DNA from: Lachnospiraceae bacterium AC3007
GTDB lineage: Bacteria > Bacillota > Clostridia > Lachnospirales > Lachnospiraceae
Reading direction: 5' to 3'
Assembly (NCBI GenBank): GCA_000621405.1
Contig: KK211272.1
Coordinates: 120,155 to 184,154 of the forward strand
DNA: 64,000 bases
Shown piece by piece: positions 56,106 to 63,543 of this stretch. The translations under genes and the position numbers were made by a program. How positions within the stretch are numbered: position 1 is the stretch's first letter; the number at the start of each line of letters is the position of its first letter. The notes beneath the pieces were generated by a model. That model did no database searches and was not told where the DNA came from. It saw only the letters and a list, made by a program, of their open reading frames with translations.

Positions 56106-56157
56106 GGGGTCGCTCACTGTGTCACCCCGGTACTCAATATCATTTCACTGCGACCCC
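56106..56157. repeat. Inverted repeat spanning the ilvD stop codon
   Basis: GGGGTCGC (56106-56113) and GCGACCCC (56150-56157) are perfect reverse complements enclosing 36 bases; an inner GTGTCACCCC can also pair with part of the outer arm. The right arm encodes the last residues of IlvD and its stop. It resembles in style, not in sequence, the GGGACGGTTCT palindromes. Confidence 0.55.
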
Positions 56158-57815
56158 AACTCAAGGATCGCCCCGCGGTTGCCGCTCGTTACCATCTTCT
56201 CATAGCGTGCCAGATACCCGTCCTTGACTCTGGGCTCTCTCGGCTGCCACTTCTTCCTTCTCTCTTCGAGCACATCATCCGGCACATCTACATCAAGCCT
56301 GTTGGCAGGAATATCTATCTTGATGATGTCTCCCTCTTCTATGAGCGCTATCGGTCCTCCCACAGCTGCCTCTGGAGAGACATGTCCAATGGATGCGCCC
56401 CTTGAAGCGCCTGAAAATCTTCCGTCAGTGATGAGCGCTACCGAACTTCCAAGGCCCATGCCTGCTATGGCAGATGTCGGATTAAGCATCTCGCGCATGC
56501 CGGGACCTCCCTTCGGTCCTTCGTATCTTATCACGACTACATCTCCGGCATTGATCTTTCCTTCATATATGGCCTTTATCGCATCCTCTTCGCAGTCAAA
56601 TACCCTGGCCGGTCCGGAGTGCACCATCATCTCTTCCGCAACCGCGGATCTCTTGACAATACCGGTATCGGGAGCGATATTTCCCTTAAGGACGGCGATG
56701 CCTCCCTCATTCATGAAGGGATCATCTATGCTCCTTATCACTTCCGTGTTTTTATTTGTAACAGAAGCAATGTTCTCGCCTACTGTCTTTCCCGTGACAG
56801 TCATGCAGTCGAGATTTAAGAGGTTTTTCTTTGAAAGCTCATTCATTACGGCATACACGCCGCCTGCTTCATTAAGATCTTCCATATAGGTATGACCTGC
56901 AGGAGCCAGATGACAGAGGTTCGGGGTCCTGTCAGAGACTTCATTTGCGATCTCCATATTGAGCTCTATCCCTGCTTCATGCGCTATGGCCGGAAGGTGG
57001 AGCATCGTATTTGTGGAACAGCCGAGAGCCATATCCACGGTAAGCGCATTCATGAACGCCTCCTTCGTCAGGATGTCTCGGGGTCTTATATTCTTCTTCA
57101 GCATATCCATAACGGCATATCCTGCCATCTTGGCTATGCGGAGTCTTTCCGAATAAACTGCAGGGACTGTGCCGTTGCCGCGAAGGCCCATTCCTATGGC
57201 CTCTGTGAGACAGTTCATAGAATTTGCGGTATACATTCCCGAGCAGGAACCGCATGTGGGACATGTATGCTCGTCAAAATACCTGAGCTCTTCCTCGTCT
57301 ATGGTGCCGGCTTTCTTTGCCCCTACCGCCTCAAACATGGAAGAAAGAGAAGTCTTCTTTCCATGGACATGTCCGGCAAGCATCGGTCCTCCGGAAACAA
57401 AAACTGTCGGGACATTCACTCTTGCCGCCGCCATCAAAAGCCCCGGGACATTCTTATCACAGTTGGGCACCATGACAAGCGCATCAAACTGATGGGCTCT
57501 TGCCATGCACTCAGTTGAATCCGCGATCAGATCTCTGGTTACAAGAGAATACTTCATACCGATATGCCCCATCGCTATGCCGTCACATACAGCGATAGCC
57601 GGAAATACAACAGGCATCCCGCCGGCCTCGGCCACACCAAGCTTGACGGCGTCGACTATCTTGTCTATGTTCATATGGCCCGGAACTATCTCATTATATG
57701 AGCTCACGATCCCGACCATGGGCTTTCTCATCTCTTCGCCGGTAAAACCAAGCGCATTAAAAAGACTTCTGTGCGGAGCGTGCTCATCTCCAAGCTTCAC
57801 ATTATCACTAAGCAT
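56145..57815 (-). CDS. ilvD: Dihydroxy-acid dehydratase
   Basis: A 556-residue iron-sulfur enzyme for branched-chain amino acids. Cluster Cys residues lie in [32 protein letters not shown] and a Cys in the N-terminal domain. The catalytic segment [21 protein letters not shown] is intact. I set the start at ATG 57815 ([19 protein letters not shown]), which has GGGAGGATC; the longer frame to 57863 overlaps leuB. The last residues, LGSQ, are encoded within the inverted repeat at 56106-56157. It follows leuB by 25 bases. Confidence 0.95.
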   Translation of the reverse strand: MLSDNVKLGDEHAPHRSLFNALGFTGEEMRKPMVGIVSSYNEIVPGHMNIDKIVDAVKLGVAEAGGMPVVFPAIAVCDGIAMGHIGMKYSLVTRDLIADSTECMARAHQFDALVMVPNCDKNVPGLLMAAARVNVPTVFVSGGPMLAGHVHGKKTSLSSMFEAVGAKKAGTIDEEELRYFDEHTCPTCGSCSGMYTANSMNCLTEAIGMGLRGNGTVPAVYSERLRIAKMAGYAVMDMLKKNIRPRDILTKEAFMNALTVDMALGCSTNTMLHLPAIAHEAGIELNMEIANEVSDRTPNLCHLAPAGHTYMEDLNEAGGVYAVMNELSKKNLLNLDCMTVTGKTVGENIASVTNKNTEVIRSIDDPFMNEGGIAVLKGNIAPDTGIVKRSAVAEEMMVHSGPARVFDCEEDAIKAIYEGKINAGDVVVIRYEGPKGGPGMREMLNPTSAIAGMGLGSSVALITDGRFSGASRGASIGHVSPEAAVGGPIALIEEGDIIKIDIPANRLDVDVPDDVLEERRKKWQPREPRVKDGYLARYEKMVTSGNRGAILELGSQ

Positions 57816-57840
57816 ATCGATCCTCCCTTGCGGTTCTGAT

Positions 57841-58929
57841 TCAGAGCCTTTTAGCGATCTCATCGCCCATCTTGTCTGTCTTTACCTTTTTACATCCCTT
57901 TGAATAGATATCATTCGTCCTGTAGCCGTCTTCAAGAACCTTTTTTACGGCTCTGTCGATATCATCAGCCGCTTCATCCTGATCAAGACTGTATCTGAGC
58001 ATCATCGATGCGGACAGTATCGCGGCTATGGGATTGGCAATATTCTGACCGGCTATATCCGGAGCCGATCCGCCCGAAGGCTCATAGAGCCCGAACCTGC
58101 TGTCATTAAGAGAAGCGCTCGGAAGCATTCCTATTGAACCTGTTATCATCGCCGCCTCATCCGAGAGGATGTCACCGAACATGTTCTCTGTAAGTATCAC
58201 GTCAAACTGAGCAGGATCCTTCACGAGCTGCATAGCTGCATTATCAACGAGCATCGTATCAAACTTCACATCCGGATAGCCTTCAGCCACAAGGGTCGTG
58301 ACCTTTCTCCATAGTCTCGAAGAATCAAGAACATTAGCCTTATCGACAAGTGTCACATGGCATCTTCTCTTGAGCGCTATATCAAAAGCCTTAAAAGCTG
58401 CCCTTCTGATCTCCGCCTCGTCATAGGACAGAGTATCGACGGCAGTCTCAAGACCGTGGTAATTCTTCGTATATCTCTCCCCGAAATAAAGACCTCCGGT
58501 GAGTTCGCGTACTATTATAAGATCGAATCCCTTATCTGCCGTAGCCTGTGCCAGAGGACAAGCATCCTTCAGTTCCTCGTACAGAACAGACGGCCTGAGA
58601 TTGGCAAAAAGGCCGAGTTCCTTTCTTATCCTTAAAAGGCCGGCCTCCGGTCTCTTTGAAGGCTCAAGCTGATACCAGGGAGACGTCGCCGCATCCCCTC
58701 CTATGGAACCCATGAGCACCGCGTCGGATGCCTTGGCCGCATCCACGGCTTCATCCGTAAGCGGAACTCCGTATTTGTCTATGGAGCAGCCTCCCATATC
58801 TATATCAGTATAGGAAAGAAAAAATCCCCTCTTTTTGGCGGCAGCATCAAGAACCTTCAATGCCTGCTCCACTATCTCGGGACCGATGCCGTCCCCTCTT
58901 ATGACTCCGATCTTGTATTCAGCACTCAT
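57841..58929 (-). CDS. leuB: 3-isopropylmalate dehydrogenase
   Basis: A 362-residue NAD-dependent enzyme of leucine synthesis. The N-terminus [22 protein letters not shown], the substrate-binding [17 protein letters not shown] and the Mg-binding region with [14 protein letters not shown] are complete. The ATG overlaps the yajC stop (ATGA), so the gene is translationally coupled to yajC, an unusual partner. leuA, leuC and leuD are not in the window. ilvD and ilvB follow. Confidence 0.95.
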   Translation of the reverse strand: MSAEYKIGVIRGDGIGPEIVEQALKVLDAAAKKRGFFLSYTDIDMGGCSIDKYGVPLTDEAVDAAKASDAVLMGSIGGDAATSPWYQLEPSKRPEAGLLRIRKELGLFANLRPSVLYEELKDACPLAQATADKGFDLIIVRELTGGLYFGERYTKNYHGLETAVDTLSYDEAEIRRAAFKAFDIALKRRCHVTLVDKANVLDSSRLWRKVTTLVAEGYPDVKFDTMLVDNAAMQLVKDPAQFDVILTENMFGDILSDEAAMITGSIGMLPSASLNDSRFGLYEPSGGSAPDIAGQNIANPIAAILSASMMLRYSLDQDEAADDIDRAVKKVLEDGYRTNDIYSKGCKKVKTDKMGDEIAKRL

Positions 58930-59261
58930 TTCTTCTTATCCTGATCACTAGACTCCTGCGGCTTTTCTATCTCGACTATCGCTTCCTTCTTCATGGGGAT
59001 ACGGCAGTTTTTGTTATTGCCGAACTCAACAATGACCGTATCATCTGTGACATCGATGATGATCCCGTAGAATCCTCCGGTAGTGCATACGCTGTCGCCT
59101 ACCTCAAGGGACGCGATCATATCCTTGACCCTGTTACGCTCCTTGTTCTGAGGACGGATCATGATAAAATACAAAAATGCCAGGATGGCTACAATATACA
59201 GAACGGTTGCAACTGTCTGTCCGTTGCCTGTACTAAGAAAACCGGCTGCCAAAATACCCAT
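58926..59261 (-). CDS. yajC: Preprotein translocase accessory subunit YajC
   Basis: A 111-residue protein with one N-terminal TM helix (about 15-37, VATVLYIVAILAFLYFIMIRPQNK) and the YajC motif IRPQ. A small beta domain follows, with VGDSVCTTGGFYGIIIDV, and a charged tail ends in DKKK. It joins SecDF at the membrane. AGGAGG lies upstream of ATG 59261. The tgt-yajC order is widely conserved; here a lipoprotein gene and a palindromic repeat lie between them. The yajC stop overlaps the leuB start. Confidence 0.93.
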   Translation of the reverse strand: MGILAAGFLSTGNGQTVATVLYIVAILAFLYFIMIRPQNKERNRVKDMIASLEVGDSVCTTGGFYGIIIDVTDDTVIVEFGNNKNCRIPMKKEAIVEIEKPQESSDQDKKK

Positions 59262-59325
59262 TGCTCAAATTCCTCCTTATAAATATAAACATACTTTGTG
59301 GATTATACCATATACACCGGCCGGT

Positions 59326-59430
59326 GCAAAGACAGGGGGACGGTTCTTTTGTCTCGCAAGACAGCGGGGACGGTTCTTGTTGTCTTGCCAGCGAGCTGGC
59401 AAGACAAAAGAACCGTCCCCCTGTCTTGCG
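59326..59430. repeat. Palindromic repeat with GGGACGGTTCT core, copy 3
   Basis: Arms 59355-59392 and 59395-59430 are near-perfect reverse complements (about 36 bases, two insertions) with a two-base loop. A direct partial extra left arm occupies 59326-59354. It begins four bases after the lipoprotein stop codon on the minus strand and fills most of the gap to yajC. Confidence 0.85.
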
Positions 59431-59434
59431 AAAA

Positions 59435-60130
59435 CTAAGGAATATATTCTATGTTCTCCCTTGACAAGCTGTACTTTGGCCCCTCCCATTCCTTAAAATT
59501 ATAAATGCCAAATTCATCGGGGAAGGGTTCATTCTCATCGGAAATGATCATGATAAATGCTTCGCTTTCATTCCAGTCTGACGTATCTGCAAGAGTCCAG
59601 CGGTCTTTTGTAAAATCGCTTCCTTTTACTGCAAGCCATACTGCAACACCTACATCTCCGTCCTCAAATCCGTTCCTTATATACTGATGTGCATCTGTAT
59701 CCACGGGAAAAACCCATGATCTCGGAGCGCCTGAGACGATATCACAGGTCCCTTTGCAACAAGCCGGGTCAAGACCCAGTTCTTCGAGCATAAGGTCATA
59801 TCCCTCTTTTCTGAACTCTTCCGTTTTTTCCGAAGTAAATATCTCTCCGGTTTCTGTATTCACCCAGTACTCATATCTGTCACCGTTGGTCCTGTAATCC
59901 CCGTGAACAAAACAGGTTTCTTCGACTCTGTCGGGAGCCGGACGCACGAGATCCTTATACGCAGTATCAACAGAATGATCATCCGGACTTTTCTCCGCCA
60001 GATATTCTTCCATAACTGCCCTGCCCTGTTCTGTCTGCTCATCCGGCATTCCGTAACATGCGCACAGCAATGCAGAAAATGCCACAAGGACGATGACTAT
60101 ATGTTTTTTGCGGTCTTTAATTTCTTTCAT
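59435..60130 (-). CDS. Putative lipoprotein of unknown function
   Basis: A 231-residue protein. A short basic N-terminus and hydrophobic run (HIVIVLVAFSALLCAC) end in a lipobox-like LCAC, so the mature protein likely starts at Cys 25 and is membrane-anchored outside the cell. The rest is acidic, with two segments resembling PepSY/YcdB-type 'wvntetGeif' strands (YEYWVNTETGEIF), but I do not recognise a family with certainty. Its ATG overlaps the tgt stop (ATGA), and the stop is four bases before the copy 3 palindrome. It interrupts the usual tgt-yajC order. Confidence 0.72.
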   Translation of the reverse strand: MKEIKDRKKHIVIVLVAFSALLCACYGMPDEQTEQGRAVMEEYLAEKSPDDHSVDTAYKDLVRPAPDRVEETCFVHGDYRTNGDRYEYWVNTETGEIFTSEKTEEFRKEGYDLMLEELGLDPACCKGTCDIVSGAPRSWVFPVDTDAHQYIRNGFEDGDVGVAVWLAVKGSDFTKDRWTLADTSDWNESEAFIMIISDENEPFPDEFGIYNFKEWEGPKYSLSRENIEYIP

Positions 60131-61257
60131 CTTTTGTAGTGCGCCAGGAAATCCGCCTTAAATGAATCAAATCTGTCTTCATCCAATGCCTGTCTTATCT
60201 CTTTCATAAGGTGATTGTAAAAATAAAGATTATGAAGGACACAAAGTCTTAAGCCCAGCATCTCTCCGGCCTTTATCAGATGCCTGATATATGCTCTTGA
60301 ATATGAACAGCATGCGGGGCATTTGCAGCCCTCTTCTATCGGTCTTAAGTCTTCGGCGTATTCGGCATTCTTGATATTGAACTTTCCCGAATGCGTATAC
60401 AGCTGACCGTGACGTCCGTTCCTCGATGGATAGACACAGTCAAAGAAATCAACTCCTCTTTCGACTGCCTCAAGAATATTTACAGGTGTACCCACTCCCA
60501 TAAGATATACGGGTTTGTCTTCGGGCAGATGAGGCACTGTCACGTCCAGGATGTGATACATCTCTTCATGCGTCTCGCCGACCGCAAGTCCACCTATTGC
60601 GTAACCGTCGAGGTCAAGAGAGCTGATATAGTCTGCATTATCGATCCTGATATCATCGAAGACAGCTCCCTGATTGATCCCGAAGAGCATCTGGTGCTGA
60701 TTGACGGTATCGGGCAGCGCATTTAATCTGTCAAGCTCATCTTTGCATCTTACAAGCCATCTTTCAGTCCGCTTTACCGAAGCTTCCACGTAATCACGAT
60801 CCGATCTTGAATCAGGACATTCATCAAAGGCCATCGCAATGGTGGAACCCAGATTCGACTGGATCCTTATGCTCTCTTCGGGTCCCATGAAGATCCTGTG
60901 TCCGTCTATATGGGAAGCAAATGTGACTCCTTCTTCTTTTATCTTTCTTAATGAAGCAAGGGAGAAAATCTGAAATCCACCCGAATCGGTAAGTATGGGG
61001 CCGTCCCAGTTCATGAATCTGTGAAGTCCGCCAAGCCTCTTTATCAGTTCATCTCCGGTCCGGACATGAAGATGATAAGTATTTGAAAGCTCGATCTGAC
61101 AGCCTATCTCTTTAAGATCGACTGACGACACTGCCCCCTTTATGGCGCCAACTGTGCCGACATTCATAAAAACAGGCGTCTCTACAGTACCATGTACCGT
61201 ATCAAGACGCCCTCTTCTGGCTCTCTTGTCTTTCTTAATAAGTGTATATCCGCTCAT
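60127..61257 (-). CDS. tgt: tRNA-guanine transglycosylase
   Basis: A 376-residue enzyme exchanging G34 for preQ1 in queuosine tRNAs. The TIM-barrel motifs include ILTDSGGFQIFSLASLRKI, the tRNA-binding region, the nucleophile Asp region FFDCVYPSRNGRHGQLYT, and the Zn site CKCPACCSYSRAYIRHLIKAGE. All look intact. The ATG overlaps the stop of the peptidase gene (ATGA) and the 3' end overlaps the lipoprotein gene in the same way, so the three are tightly coupled. Confidence 0.96.
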   Translation of the reverse strand: MSGYTLIKKDKRARRGRLDTVHGTVETPVFMNVGTVGAIKGAVSSVDLKEIGCQIELSNTYHLHVRTGDELIKRLGGLHRFMNWDGPILTDSGGFQIFSLASLRKIKEEGVTFASHIDGHRIFMGPEESIRIQSNLGSTIAMAFDECPDSRSDRDYVEASVKRTERWLVRCKDELDRLNALPDTVNQHQMLFGINQGAVFDDIRIDNADYISSLDLDGYAIGGLAVGETHEEMYHILDVTVPHLPEDKPVYLMGVGTPVNILEAVERGVDFFDCVYPSRNGRHGQLYTHSGKFNIKNAEYAEDLRPIEEGCKCPACCSYSRAYIRHLIKAGEMLGLRLCVLHNLYFYNHLMKEIRQALDEDRFDSFKADFLAHYKR

Positions 61258-62189
61258 TCCACCAGACCTATCATTTCATCATATTCCTCTAAGGTAAGTC
61301 CGAGTCTGTCCATCTCAAGAGCAGCGTCTCTTCCCACATATCTGTAATGCCAGGGCTCAAATTCTATCATCGTGATGTCTTCTTTGCCCTCAGGATATCT
61401 GAGGATGAAGCCATACTCGGGTGCGTTTTCCTTAAGCCACTGTCCTCCTTCTGTATAGGCAAATGCCTCATCAAGCTTCCAGTGACCGTCACATACAAAA
61501 TCAAAAGCAAGTCCGATCTGATGCTCCGAGGTGCCGGGAGGCGCTACGGTCTCTGCAGCAAGCTTGTAAGCTTCTTCCTCGTCATACCCCTCTTCCATCA
61601 GGGATTCGACCTTTCTTTCAAACACATATGTCTGTCTTTTCAGATCTCTGTAGGGAGAAGCCACATAAAGATATACATGATCGTCCTTGGCGGCCTTTAT
61701 CATATCGACCAGGGCTCCCGCGCAGCGGACATCTGATTTGACCTGATCCGTGATGGAAGCAAGTTCGAATGTGTAATCATCGGGGATCAGATGATCCTTA
61801 TTTACAAGTATCAGTGACCAGTCATCATCAAAAGAGGGACTGACCGGATCACCGTTTTCATCCTCGATGAGCATGTCGGAAGTAACATCTGCGCTGCCGT
61901 TCCTTTTATTAAAATCCTCGGCAGCTTTTCTGGAATCCTCGGCGATCTGATCGAGCTTTTCATCACCCATCTCTATAGCCTCTTCTTCCACATCGGAATC
62001 GGATTCCTCAGTCTTGATTATATCAGTGCGGGGAACGGCAATCTTCTTACCGTCATCATTGACTATGACGACATCATTGCTGACAACCGTCGCTGTAGCA
62101 GCACCCGAAAAACTGGCCGTAGAAACAAAAGCCAGCATGGTCAGAGCTAACGCTATTATCTTCCGTCCGAAATTTTTCTTCTTTTTCAT
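61254..62189 (-). CDS. D-alanyl-D-alanine carboxypeptidase, VanY/M15B family
   Basis: A 311-residue secreted peptidase. A basic N-terminus and hydrophobic stretch (KIIALALTMLAFVSTASFSGA) form a signal peptide. An acidic linker (about 45-105) precedes the M15B domain with the Zn and catalytic motifs VAPPGTSEHQIGLAFDF and EFEPWHYRYVG. It trims D-Ala from stem peptides of peptidoglycan. The ATG at 62189 directly follows a perfect nine-base stem whose right arm abuts the start codon, so no free ribosome-binding sequence is present. cdd lies 30 bases upstream; tgt overlaps the 3' end. Confidence 0.9.
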   Translation of the reverse strand: MKKKKNFGRKIIALALTMLAFVSTASFSGAATATVVSNDVVIVNDDGKKIAVPRTDIIKTEESDSDVEEEAIEMGDEKLDQIAEDSRKAAEDFNKRNGSADVTSDMLIEDENGDPVSPSFDDDWSLILVNKDHLIPDDYTFELASITDQVKSDVRCAGALVDMIKAAKDDHVYLYVASPYRDLKRQTYVFERKVESLMEEGYDEEEAYKLAAETVAPPGTSEHQIGLAFDFVCDGHWKLDEAFAYTEGGQWLKENAPEYGFILRYPEGKEDITMIEFEPWHYRYVGRDAALEMDRLGLTLEEYDEMIGLVE

Positions 62190-62218
62190 GGGAATAATAG
62201 GGTAACATAATTATTCCC
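62190..62218 (-). promoter_or_regulatory. Perfect inverted repeat filling the cdd-vanY gap
   Basis: GGGAATAAT (62190-62198) and ATTATTCCC (62210-62218) are perfect complements around an 11-base loop. The repeat fills the whole space between the cdd stop and the peptidase ATG. No T-run follows, so a simple terminator is unlikely. It may control translation initiation or be a protein-binding operator. Confidence 0.5.
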
Positions 62219-62219
62219 A

Positions 62220-62639
62220 TTATTCAAGAGTTTTCAGTGATTCCGGGCCAAAAGAATGCGGTAAAAGCTCTTCTAAACTATATGTTGTATAGGTGAGATC
62301 CTGATGCACAATTACTACTTCAAAATCAGCTCCGTTTACGAACTCATTCATGAACTGTCTGCATATGCCGCAGGGAAATGCATCATCCGGAGCTTCCCCC
62401 TCGGGACCGCCTGCTATCGCTATGGCCTCAAACTGCCTCGCCCCCTCGCTTACGGCCTTAACAAATGCCGTGCGCTCAGCACAGATCCCTGCCGGATATG
62501 AAGCATTTTCAATGTTGCATCCGGTATAGACCTTACCGTCCTTTGTAAGGAGCGCTGCTCCAACAGAAAAATTCGAATAGATGCAATACGAATTCTTCCT
62601 GGCTTCATTCGCAAGTCTTGATAATTCTGTTCTGTCCAT
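62220..62639 (-). CDS. cdd: Cytidine deaminase
   Basis: A 139-residue zinc enzyme that converts cytidine and deoxycytidine to uridine forms. The zinc site is complete: CAERTAFVKAV (His-equivalent Cys and catalytic Glu) and PCGICRQ, with the substrate segment NFSVGAALLTKDGKVYTGCNIENASYPAG. I set the start at ATG 62639, which has GGAGG six bases upstream; the frame extending to 62717 would run over tRNA-Val on the other strand. It is probably first in the transcript reading into vanY-tgt. Confidence 0.95.
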   Translation of the reverse strand: MDRTELSRLANEARKNSYCIYSNFSVGAALLTKDGKVYTGCNIENASYPAGICAERTAFVKAVSEGARQFEAIAIAGGPEGEAPDDAFPCGICRQFMNEFVNGADFEVVIVHQDLTYTTYSLEELLPHSFGPESLKTLE

Positions 62640-62666
62640 AATATCCTCCATTCCGAAGCAATTTGA

Positions 62667-62695
62667 TTGACCAATACAGTCCCGTGGTTTATAAT
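62667..62695 (+). promoter_or_regulatory. Promoter of tRNA-Val
   Basis: TTGACC (62667-62672), a 17-base spacer and a perfect TATAAT (62690-62695), with the expected start near 62702, eight bases before the tRNA 5' end. Confidence 0.8.
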
Positions 62696-62709
62696 ACAGA
62701 AATGTTTCA

Positions 62710-62782
62710 GGGAGCATAGCTCAGCTGGGAGAGCGTTCGCCTCACACGCGAAAGGTCACGGGTTCGAGCCCCGTTGCGCCCA
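62710..62782 (+). tRNA. tRNA-Val (anticodon CAC)
   Basis: A 73-base cloverleaf with D arm GCTC-GAGC, anticodon stem TTCGC/GCGAA with loop CTCACAC (anticodon CAC), T arm ACGGG-TTCGAGC-CCCGT and discriminator A. The acceptor stem GGGAGCA pairs with TGCGCCC except for an A-G mismatch at position 4. CCA is not encoded. It has its own promoter and a strong terminator, and a tyrosine recombinase gene ends 93 bases downstream. Confidence 0.93.
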
Positions 62783-62792
62783 TGTATACAAT

Positions 62793-62837
62793 GTCCGCAA
62801 ACGCTGTGTCCATCTGCGTTTGCGGACTTTCGTTTTT
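62793..62837 (+). terminator. Terminator of tRNA-Val
   Basis: A perfect 12-bp stem (GTCCGCAAACGC and GCGTTTGCGGAC) with an 11-base loop followed by TTTCGTTTTTT. It starts 11 bases after the tRNA. Confidence 0.93.
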
Positions 62838-62845
62838 TCGCTCCT

Positions 62846-62864
62846 GTCGGTGCAGGTCGGTGCA
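62846..62864. repeat. Tandem GTCGGTGCA direct repeat near the recombinase gene
   Basis: GTCGGTGCA occurs at 62846-62854 and again at 62856-62864, separated by one base, between the tRNA-Val terminator and the recombinase stop codon. Closely spaced short direct repeats beside an integrase gene can be recombinase arm sites; this is an inference from position only. Confidence 0.45.
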
Positions 62865-62874
62865 ACCCTTGATT

Positions 62875-63543
62875 TTACTGGGTTTCAGTATTTCCAAGCC
62901 GCGTTACCGCATCGTACAGGTCATCATCCAAACTCGTAGCATAATGCCTTGTATTGTCAGTTGACCAGCCCATGACTTTCATAAGCTCCTGGTGGTTTTT
63001 GCTTGTCTCCAGTTCGCTTACAAAAAGACGTCTGGATGCATAATTACTCAACTCCTTGACCCCTATTGAACGGCAAAATGCCTTGACGTGATCATTATAA
63101 GTCCTTGGAGAAAGAGGTTTTCCATCTTTCTCAAAGATGAAAACCCCGTCAGGGTTCTGTTCACGGGAAATCTGAATCAAGGCAAGAGCCCTGTCAGACA
63201 ACGGTACATCATGTATCCCATAACGCCTCCTACCCTTTGTGCCCTCTACCACCTCATAATACTGGTGATATTTTCCGGTTTCAGGATCCTGAATGAGCCT
63301 GCGCTGATAATGAGTATGGATATGCAAAACGGGACGATCCTTTTGATCTTTTATAACATCCTCAAACTTCGATGATATAAGCTCTGACGTCCTGGATCCT
63401 ACTATAGTCTGAAAGTGGAAAGCCCTGTCATAAACATCCTCGTCATTAAAATTAGCGAGCATCTTCTTATATTCTTCCCTGCTCCATGTTACCGGCATTT
63501 CCCGCTGCATAAATCTCATGGATATAAGATTTAAGATCAGCAA
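62875..63543 (-). CDS. Tyrosine recombinase catalytic domain, N-terminally short
   Basis: A protein of up to 222 residues equal to the catalytic half of a phage-type integrase. Box I Arg is in IVGSRTSELISSKFED. Box II reads YASRRLFVSEL, where the usual His of HxxR is Tyr and the Arg is kept. Then comes GWSTDNTRHYATS, with Trp in place of the second His and a nucleophile Tyr. The arm-binding and core-binding domains normally found N-terminally are absent. The frame opens with TTG at 63543; ATGs at 63519 and 63510 lack good ribosome sites. It may be a truncated remnant or a compact recombinase. It points toward tRNA-Val, a likely integration site, so the element would extend to the right. Confidence 0.75.
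   Translation of the reverse strand: MLILNLISMRFMQREMPVTWSREEYKKMLANFNDEDVYDRAFHFQTIVGSRTSELISSKFEDVIKDQKDRPVLHIHTHYQRRLIQDPETGKYHQYYEVVEGTKGRRRYGIHDVPLSDRALALIQISREQNPDGVFIFEKDGKPLSPRTYNDHVKAFCRSIGVKELSNYASRRLFVSELETSKNHQELMKVMGWSTDNTRHYATSLDDDLYDAVTRLGNTETQ

Noticed and set aside
56224-56889. Plus-strand frame of 221 residues
   Set aside because: Antisense of ilvD, whose motifs and start are certain.
57815-59261. T-box or other amino-acid riboswitch for leuB-ilvD-ilvB
   Set aside because: Gaps before leuB and ilvD are too short or negative, and the ilvD-ilvB gap has hairpins but no T-box sequence or specifier layout that I can recognise.
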